This document shows, piece by piece, positions 14,588-18,397 of a stretch of DNA of 18,397 nt; the stretch's first letter is position 1, and each line of letters opens with the position of its first letter. A program made the translations under genes and the position numbers. This DNA is from Rhodoferax sp. (lineage in GTDB: Bacteria > Pseudomonadota > Gammaproteobacteria > Burkholderiales > Burkholderiaceae_C). Under the pieces are notes generated by a model. The model saw only the letters and a list, made by a program, of their open reading frames with translations. It made no database searches and was not told the DNA's origin. The DNA is taken from positions 1 through 18,397 of the forward strand of contig JAURGS010000023.1 in assembly GCA_030833685.1 (NCBI GenBank), in the 5' to 3' direction.

Positions 14588-14601
14588 CTCAATTTGGGCC
14601 C

Positions 14602-17600
14602 TCAACCAATCGTCATCAGGCTGGCGTTACCCCCGGCAGCTGCTGTGTTGACGCTCAATGCGCGCTCGATAAGCAGGCCCTCGAGACGAATAGCCTGGTC
14701 GCCAGGTTGATAAGCCTGCATGTTCACGATCGGGCCAGGCCGCAGGGCCAGTTGTTGGCTGGTTGCGATCAGCGTAGCGGCATCGCCGTGGTGAAGTAGC
14801 GCATCAAAATTGACCGCACTGGATTGCCAGTCGTCAGCCAGCGCCATCTGGGCCTGTACCGGGGCTGGCAAGGTGTCAAAGAGCTTGGTGGCTGTCGCTG
14901 GCCAGATTGCGCGTGCCCCTACCGCCAATGTGGCAGCCAGTTGCGCTAGCCGGTCCTCGTCAGAGTTGGCCAGGCACAGCACGGCTTCGCGTGGGTGCAG
15001 GCTGTAGATGTTGCGCTCACCCGTAGGGCCGCTGAGCAGGCATTGCACGCCAACCCGGCTCTGCTGGCCAAATTCGCTACAGGTGTGGGCAAGCCCAGTT
15101 GCGCCCGCGCTCTGTGCCCAAGCTTGCAGGGCTTGCAAGGCTGGCCTGGAGCTGGGTGGTGAAGACTGGCCGCAAAAGCTCAAGGCCTTGCTCATCACAT
15201 CCGCCGGCGCTTTGGCCAGCAGTCGGTACAGGTACAGCGGCCCACCGGCTTTGGGGCCTGTGCCGCTGAGGCCCTCGCCGCCAAATGGCTGCACCCCAAC
15301 CACGGCACCAACGATATTGCGGTTGATGTACACGTTGCCCGCACGCACGGCGTTACTGAGGCGGGCAATCACCTCATCAATACGGGTGTGCAAGCCAAAG
15401 GTCAGGCCATAGCCGCAGGCGTTGATTTGCTCGGTCAGGGCGCTGAGCTCGTCGCGCTGGTAGCGCAGCACATGCAGTACGGGGCCAAACACCTCACGGC
15501 TGAGCTGCGACAGATGATCAATTTCAATCAGGGTCGGCGCAACAAAAGTGCCTTGCTGTTCGTCGAGGCCAGCGGTCATGCCCCCTTGGTGTACCCAGTG
15601 CCCTTTTTGTCGCATACCTTCGATGTGTTGCACGATGGTGGCCTGTGCCTCATGGTCGATCACCGGGCCTACATCAACGCACAACGCTGCGGGGTTGCCC
15701 ATGCGCAGCTCAGTCATGGCGCCTTTGAGCATGGTGATCACGCGCTCTGCGATGTCGTCTTGCAGGCACAAAATCCGAAGCGCCGAGCAACGCTGGCCAG
15801 CACTGTCAAACGCGGAGGATACGACGTCGCTCACCACTTGTTCAGCCAGGGCGGACGAGTCAACGATCATGGCGTTTTGACCACCGGTTTCAGCAATCAG
15901 TGGCGTTGGTTTGAGTGCCTTGTTCAGGCGCTTGGCCAAATTGCGCTGCAGCAGGCGCGCAACCTCGGTGGAGCCGGTGAACAGAACCCCTTGCACCCGC
16001 GCGTCGCCCACGAGTTGTGCGCCCACGGTCTCACCCGGCCCCGGCAAAAGCTGCAGCGCGCCTTGCGGCACACCAGCTTGCCACAAGAGTTGCACGGCCG
16101 TGGCCGCAATCAGTGGCGTTTGCTCAGCCGGTTTAGCCAAAACCGTGTTACCTGCCGCCAGCGCTGCAGCAATCTGCCCTGTGAAGATCGCCAGGGGAAA
16201 GTTCCACGGGCTGATGCACACCACCGGGCCCAGTGGCACATGGCTTTGATTGTCGAAGTCCGCCCGCACCTGCGCCGCGTAGTAGCGCAAGAAGTCGATG
16301 GCTTCCCGAACCTCGGAGATTGCGTTGGCGCTGGTTTTGCCGGCCTCACGAATGAGCAGGCTTATAAGGCTGTGCATCTGTGTTTGCATCAGGTCCGCGC
16401 CGCGCTCAAGAAGATCGGCGCGTTGGCCAGCTGGGGTGTTAGACCAACTTTCAAAACAACGATCCGCGTTGGCCAGTGCCTTGTCGACCTGCTGCGCATC
16501 AGCCTGCCAGACATGCCCAATGAGCTCATGGTGTTGGGCCGGGTTGCGCACCACCTGGGCGCTTGAGGATTGATCTGGCAGCGCGAGGCCCTCTATCAGC
16601 GGTGCGGCCAACCAGGTTTTAGCGCGGCTTTGGTTGAGTGCAGTGGCCAGCTCCGCCAGCGTGTTTTCATTGGAGAGGTCAAGCCCAGCTGAGTTGCGGC
16701 GCTTGGTGTCATAGAGCGCTTCAGGCAGCCCAATGCTGGGGTGGGCCAAGCCGATTGGCCCACCTGGGCCAGCCAGGCGCTCAATGGTCTGCACCGGGTC
16801 TTCCACCAAGGCGTCAATGGCAACCGCCGGGTCTGCAATGCGGTTGACAAACGAGGTGTTGGCACCGTTCTCAAGCAAGCGACGCACCAGGTAAGCCAGC
16901 AGCGTCTCGTGGTTGCCAACCGGTGCATAAATGCGGCAAGGGCGGGCGAGTTTTCCCGCGCGGACTTCACCAACCACCTGCTCGTACAAGGGCTCACCCA
17001 TGCCGTGCAGGCACTGGAATTCGTATTGCCCGGCGTGGTAGCTGGAGGGGTCGGCCATGTGGTAGATCGCCGCCAGGGTGTGGGCATTGTGGGTTGCAAA
17101 CTGTGGGTATACCGCTTGGGGTGCAGCCAGCAACTTGCGCGCGCAGACCAGGTATGACAAGTCGGTGTGGACTTTGCGCGTAAAGACCGGGTAGTCGCTT
17201 TGGCCATCGATCTGCGCGCGTTTGATTTCGCTGTCCCAGTATGCGCCTTTGACCAAGCGAACCATCAGGCGGTGGCTGCTGCGCTGTGCCAGGTCAATGA
17301 TGAAGTCAATCACACCGGGGCAACGCTTCTGGTAGGCCTGCACCACAAAGCCGATGCCATCAAAGCCTTGCAACTCTTTTGCAAAGCACAGTCGCTCGAG
17401 CAGGTCCAGGCTCAGGTCCAGTCGTTCAGATTCTTCGGCGTCAATATTGAGCCCGATGTTGTATGACTTGGCCAACATGACCAGATCCAGTAGCCGGGGA
17501 AACAGCTCGGCCATCACCCGGTCATGTTGTGCAAGCTGTAGCCGTGGGTGCAGTGCGCTGAGTTTGATTGAAATGCCTGGTCCTTGGAGCACGCCACGCC

Positions 17601-18297
17601 CGGCACTGGCTTGGCCGATTGCATGAATAGCAGCCTCGTAGGACGCGAAATAGGCTTGTGCATCCTCGGCGGTCAGGGCTGCCTCGCCCAGCATGTCGTA
17701 GCTGTAGCGAAAACCAAGCGCCTCGTAGCTTTTGGCGTGTTCGAGTGCCAGGTCGATGGTCTCGCCAGTGACGAACTGCTCGCCCATCATGCGCATGGCC
17801 ATGTCCACGCCTTTGCGTATCAGTGGCTCGCCACCTTTGCGAATCAGTGATCGAAGCGTTTGCGACAAGTTCTGTTCGCTGTGGGTGGCAACCAGCTTGC
17901 CAGTCAGCAGCAAGCCCCAGGTGGCGGCGTTCACGAACAGCGATGCGCTGTTGCCCACATGCGGGTACCAATTACCGTTGCTGATCTTGTCTCGAATCAA
18001 GGCGTCGCGGGTCGCTTTGTCCGGTATGCGCAGCAAGGCCTCGGCCAGGCACATCAGCGCAATGCCCTCACCAGAGGACAAAGCGTATTCCTGCAACAGG
18101 CCCTGCACCAAGCCGGATCGGCCAGCGTCTCGTTTGCGCGCGCGCAGCTGAGTGGCCAGCTGTTTGGCTAGCGCCACGATCGCCTGCGACTGTGGCGGCT
18201 GGAGTTGCATCTCTCCGAGCAAGGCTCGCACTACCGAGGGCTCGTCAGGCCGGTAGGCCTGGGTGATCGGGGATGGCTCCCCCATTGAGTTTGGCAA
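14602..18297 (-). CDS. putA: Bifunctional proline dehydrogenase / L-glutamate gamma-semialdehyde dehydrogenase PutA
   Basis: This 1231-residue enzyme oxidises proline to P5C with FAD and passes electrons to ubiquinone, then oxidises glutamate semialdehyde to glutamate with NAD+. Residues about 240-490 form the proline dehydrogenase barrel ('GISIKLSALHPR' with Lys245, 'VRLVKGAYWDSE', and 'RRLLENGANTSFVNR' with the proline-binding Arg pair 472-473). Residues about 570-1030 form the aldehyde dehydrogenase with 'ISPWNFPLAIFTGQ', 'FTGST', Glu803 in 'AETGG', catalytic Cys837 in 'AGQRCSALR' and 'EVFGPV'. A C-terminal ALDH-like domain ends in 'SVNTAAAGGNASLMTIG', as in long PutA. There is no N-terminal ribbon-helix-helix, so it does not repress its own gene as in E. 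coli. The start is uncertain: TTG 18297 has AAAGG upstream, and ATG 18285 is an alternative. Canonical homology begins near 'PITQAYRPDE'. Confidence 0.95.
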   Translation of the reverse strand: MPNSMGEPSPITQAYRPDEPSVVRALLGEMQLQPPQSQAIVALAKQLATQLRARKRDAGRSGLVQGLLQEYALSSGEGIALMCLAEALLRIPDKATRDALIRDKISNGNWYPHVGNSASLFVNAATWGLLLTGKLVATHSEQNLSQTLRSLIRKGGEPLIRKGVDMAMRMMGEQFVTGETIDLALEHAKSYEALGFRYSYDMLGEAALTAEDAQAYFASYEAAIHAIGQASAGRGVLQGPGISIKLSALHPRLQLAQHDRVMAELFPRLLDLVMLAKSYNIGLNIDAEESERLDLSLDLLERLCFAKELQGFDGIGFVVQAYQKRCPGVIDFIIDLAQRSSHRLMVRLVKGAYWDSEIKRAQIDGQSDYPVFTRKVHTDLSYLVCARKLLAAPQAVYPQFATHNAHTLAAIYHMADPSSYHAGQYEFQCLHGMGEPLYEQVVGEVRAGKLARPCRIYAPVGNHETLLAYLVRRLLENGANTSFVNRIADPAVAIDALVEDPVQTIERLAGPGGPIGLAHPSIGLPEALYDTKRRNSAGLDLSNENTLAELATALNQSRAKTWLAAPLIEGLALPDQSSSAQVVRNPAQHHELIGHVWQADAQQVDKALANADRCFESWSNTPAGQRADLLERGADLMQTQMHSLISLLIREAGKTSANAISEVREAIDFLRYYAAQVRADFDNQSHVPLGPVVCISPWNFPLAIFTGQIAAALAAGNTVLAKPAEQTPLIAATAVQLLWQAGVPQGALQLLPGPGETVGAQLVGDARVQGVLFTGSTEVARLLQRNLAKRLNKALKPTPLIAETGGQNAMIVDSSALAEQVVSDVVSSAFDSAGQRCSALRILCLQDDIAERVITMLKGAMTELRMGNPAALCVDVGPVIDHEAQATIVQHIEGMRQKGHWVHQGGMTAGLDEQQGTFVAPTLIEIDHLSQLSREVFGPVLHVLRYQRDELSALTEQINACGYGLTFGLHTRIDEVIARLSNAVRAGNVYINRNIVGAVVGVQPFGGEGLSGTGPKAGGPLYLYRLLAKAPADVMSKALSFCGQSSPPSSRPALQALQAWAQSAGATGLAHTCSEFGQQSRVGVQCLLSGPTGERNIYSLHPREAVLCLANSDEDRLAQLAATLAVGARAIWPATATKLFDTLPAPVQAQMALADDWQSSAVNFDALLHHGDAATLIATSQQLALRPGPIVNMQAYQPGDQAIRLEGLLIERALSVNTAAAGGNASLMTIG

Positions 18298-18397
18298 TCT
18301 CGACCTTTACCTGCCAGTCATTGCCAATTTGGTCACGCTTGCCGTAGTAGTCTTCGGTAAGCATGTCTTTCGCCATTTTTAGAAGTTCAAGGCGAAT
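18245..18397 (-). CDS. 3' end of an unrecognised gene at the window edge, overlapping putA
   Basis: On the minus strand a frame open from the window edge reads 'IRLELLKMAKDMLTEDYYGK', then 'RDQIGNDWQVKVEIAKLNGG', and stops at 18245-18247 inside the 5' end of putA in another frame. The first 35-40 residues form a charged, helical, protein-like sequence reminiscent to me of small conserved proteins of T4-like phages, but I cannot confirm this. The last dozen residues use the putA coding DNA and may not be natural. The DNA at 18298-18397 has visibly lower GC than putA. It may be a real neighbour gene, a phage remnant or an assembly junction near 18285-18297. Confidence 0.35.
   Translation of the reverse strand: MRLELLKMAKDMLTEDYYGKRDQIGNDWQVKVEIAKLNGGAIPDHPGLPA

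Noticed and set aside
15388..16566. Plus-strand 392-residue open frame
   Set aside because: It is fully antisense to the aldehyde dehydrogenase part of putA and looks like a shadow of high-GC coding DNA.

Overview
The window looks like chromosomal DNA of a betaproteobacterium, most likely order Burkholderiales and near the Comamonadaceae. The evidence is a tctCBA tripartite tricarboxylate transporter with a Bug-type binding protein, a long PutA without an N-terminal DNA-binding domain, a Cys/Leu tRNA pair, moderately high GC and closely packed genes. The assignment rests on family content and codon style, not on a database match.

Left part (1-4574): an enolase-superfamily (mandelate racemase / muconate lactonizing type) gene is split by a frameshift near 258-275. 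It faces a convergent tctC-tctB-tctA transporter operon on the minus strand. Terminator-like hairpins lie after tctA and between tctC and tctB. A CTAG-centred palindrome overlaps the likely tctC promoter. This looks like an uptake and catabolism locus for an unidentified carboxylate.

Middle part (4574-8602): an orphan PcfJ-like protein of unknown function is followed by a divergent pair. One is a Tat-exported Rieske-like protein whose second cluster motif has lost its histidine. The other is a Tat-exported three-domain multicopper oxidase with a complete copper ligand set.

Pilin part (8603-14125): a plus-strand run of five prepilin genes reads pilE-like, fimT/gspH-like, pilW, pilX, then a giant pilV-like gene. 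A possible sigma-54 promoter sits just upstream of the first gene. No pilY1 gene is present. The last two pilins carry large C-terminal ectodomains (423 and 790 residues in total), and the last has a striking Cys/His cluster. This is the best candidate here for a little-described system: a type IV pilus tip complex whose adhesive or sensing module may be fused directly to minor pilins.

Right part (14126-18397): tRNA-Leu(UAA) and tRNA-Cys(GCA) lie on the minus strand behind an extended -10 promoter. They follow a minus-strand putA encoding both steps of proline oxidation to glutamate. At the right edge a minus-strand reading frame enters from outside the window and ends inside the 5' end of putA. 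Its sequence does not look like the usual neighbour of putA and may mark a phage-derived gene or an assembly junction.
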